The notes under the pieces: model-generated
The model's database searches: none
Told to the model about the DNA's origin: nothing
The model's input: the letters and a program-made list of their open reading frames with translations, nothing else
Program-made: the position numbers and the translations under genes
Assembly (NCBI GenBank): GCA_028822745.1
Contig: JAPKCZ010000108.1
Span: forward strand, 1 to 6,800
Reading direction: 5' to 3'
DNA length: 6,800 nucleotides
From: Kiritimatiellia bacterium
Lineage (GTDB): Bacteria; Verrucomicrobiota; Kiritimatiellia; UBA8416; JAIOPI01
Shown: in pieces, positions 5,775 through 6,800 of the stretch
Layout of the letters: each line of letters starts with the position of its first letter
How positions within the stretch are numbered: the first letter of the stretch is position 1

Positions 5775-6800
5775 TTAATCGCCGAAGCAGGTGCCGACTT
5801 GGCGTGCGGATTCGACCCAGGGGTGAGTTGGCGGGACGAGGTTTTTTGCACCCGCGACATCTTCTAGAGGGACGGCTTTCGCGTTGTCGCCGCGGGCGGC
5901 AACCATAATGCCGTATTTGCCGTCACTCATATATTGTGCTGCTGCCGTGCCAAGGCGCGTCGCCAATACTCGGTCTGCGGCCGAAGGCGTGCCGCCGCGT
6001 TGTAGGTGACCAAGAATCGTCAGTCGCGATTCGAGCCCAGTCAGTTCTGCCAAGGTGTCTGTCAGTCGAACCGTGTGGCTGACATGTTGTCGATAATAGG
6101 CATTGAGCGCATCCGTCGCTTTGCGTTTCGCTGATTTAGAACCGGCGTTGGCCTTGGCACCTTCGAGCCGTTTCAGGTCATCAAGCGCGTCCATGGATGT
6201 GGCGCCTTCGGCGACGACGACGATGCTGAACTTCTTGCCTGCTTTATGCCGACGGACAACGGTTTCGGCGACAACCTTGGTGTTGTAGGGGATTTCCGGA
6301 ATTAAAATCGTATCCGCGCCACCGGCAATACCGGCGCCAAGCGCTAGCCAGCCTGCGCGGTGACCCATGACTTCAACAACAATGATGCGACCGTGGCTCA
6401 TCGCGGTGGAATGCAGGCGGTCAATCGCCTCGGTGGCAATCCCTATGGCTGTGTCGAAGCCGAAGCTGACATCGGTCAGGGCGACATCGTTGTCGATCGT
6501 TTTGGGAAGCGTAACGACATTCAGTCCGGCTTTCTGAAGCCGGTAGGCATTCTTCTGGGTGCCGCCGCCGCCGATGCAGACGAGCGCGTCTAAGTGATGC
6601 TTTTTGTAGGTCTCGACCGCGGCGTCGGTCATGTCCAAGACTTTTCCACCGACAGGCATCAGGTGTGGTTTGTCGCGGCTCGTGCCTAGAATGGTGCCAC
6701 CGTCCGTGAGAATGCCGGACATGGCAGGGCTTTTCAGTGGGATGCTGCGGTCTTGGATCAGGCCGCGAAACCCATCCAGGAAGCCCGTGAAGGCCATGTC
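5775..6800 (-). CDS. pfkA: 6-phosphofructokinase, second PFK-A subfamily (N-terminus cut by window edge)
   Basis: The 341 visible residues cover most of a PFK-A enzyme. The frame is open to the window edge, and the missing part should carry the N-terminal GGDxPG loop (about 40-60 residues); the ATG at 6797 is internal. Numbering from that Met, the motifs are GFRGL (9-13), DGGTILGTSR (32-41), GGGGT (76-80), PKTIDND (98-104), SHGRIIVVEVMGHRAG (134-149), PEIP (167-170), AEG (197-199) and SRLTILGHLQRGGTPS (257-272). The last gives the substrate-binding Arg, His and Arg of bacterial PfkA. A Lys/Ala-rich insertion lies at about 205-232. The nucleotide loop reads GGGG where most PFKs have GGDG, removing the Asp that binds Mg2+ in E. 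coli PfkA; relatives with GGNGT exist (recalled). Cofactor preference (ATP or PPi) cannot be settled here. The stop TAA is at 5777-5775. Confidence 0.9.
   Translation of the reverse strand, partial: DMAFTGFLDGFRGLIQDRSIPLKSPAMSGILTDGGTILGTSRDKPHLMPVGGKVLDMTDAAVETYKKHHLDALVCIGGGGTQKNAYRLQKAGLNVVTLPKTIDNDVALTDVSFGFDTAIGIATEAIDRLHSTAMSHGRIIVVEVMGHRAGWLALGAGIAGGADTILIPEIPYNTKVVAETVVRRHKAGKKFSIVVVAEGATSMDALDDLKRLEGAKANAGSKSAKRKATDALNAYYRQHVSHTVRLTDTLAELTGLESRLTILGHLQRGGTPSAADRVLATRLGTAAAQYMSDGKYGIMVAARGDNAKAVPLEDVAGAKNLVPPTHPWVESARQVGTCFGD

Noticed and set aside
1..6800. CRISPR array, phage genes, defence island or toxin-antitoxin pair
   Set aside because: No regularly spaced identical repeats, no phage or nuclease-helicase genes, and only the tail of one PIN toxin without a visible antitoxin.

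Overview
The window looks like an ordinary chromosomal region of a diderm bacterium with mid-50s GC (estimated by eye). Four things point loosely to the Planctomycetes-Verrucomicrobia-Chlamydiae superphylum, perhaps a Kiritimatiellota- or Lentisphaerota-like lineage: a Tat-type oxidoreductase remnant, a plant-type phosphofructokinase next to a second and different phosphofructokinase, a lipid-anchored parvulin, and intergenic DNA full of GATTNN hexamers and 'CCACGCAGAGGACACGGAG'-style repeats. This assignment is an inference from recalled resemblance.

Layout. Bases 1-203 hold the 3' end of a PIN-domain (VapC-like) toxin gene. It is followed at 237 by the wreck of a Tat-exported Gfo/Idh/MocA oxidoreductase gene (start, signal peptide and one short internal block remain, with a stop codon inside). 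A complete tRNA-Ser(UGA) gene with encoded CCA lies on the minus strand at 574-661, with a plausible promoter at 705-733. From 734 to 1129 I see no gene, only a palindrome, a small hairpin and one copy of a dispersed repeat. Next come two minus-strand genes: a DUF2780 protein (1130-1513) and a full-length plant-type ATP-phosphofructokinase (1683-2948). A repeat-derived hairpin fills the gap between them.

Divergently on the plus strand lie a lipoprotein peptidyl-prolyl isomerase of the SurA/PpiC type (3258-4442) and a spermidine-synthase-like Rossmann protein (4632-5342), separated by a long imperfect hairpin. Bases 5343-5774 are non-coding and carry a hexamer array interrupted by a 290-bp segment with perfect terminal inverted repeats and 10-bp flanking direct repeats. 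The window ends inside a second, unrelated-subfamily phosphofructokinase on the minus strand (5775 to the edge).

Function. The two phosphofructokinases point to glycolysis or sugar-phosphate flux. The lipoprotein isomerase acts in envelope protein folding. The other genes have no visible functional link to these. I found no defence island, CRISPR array or obvious new multi-gene system. The most interesting material is the layered repeat family in the gaps between genes and the unusual nucleotide-loop sequence of the second phosphofructokinase.
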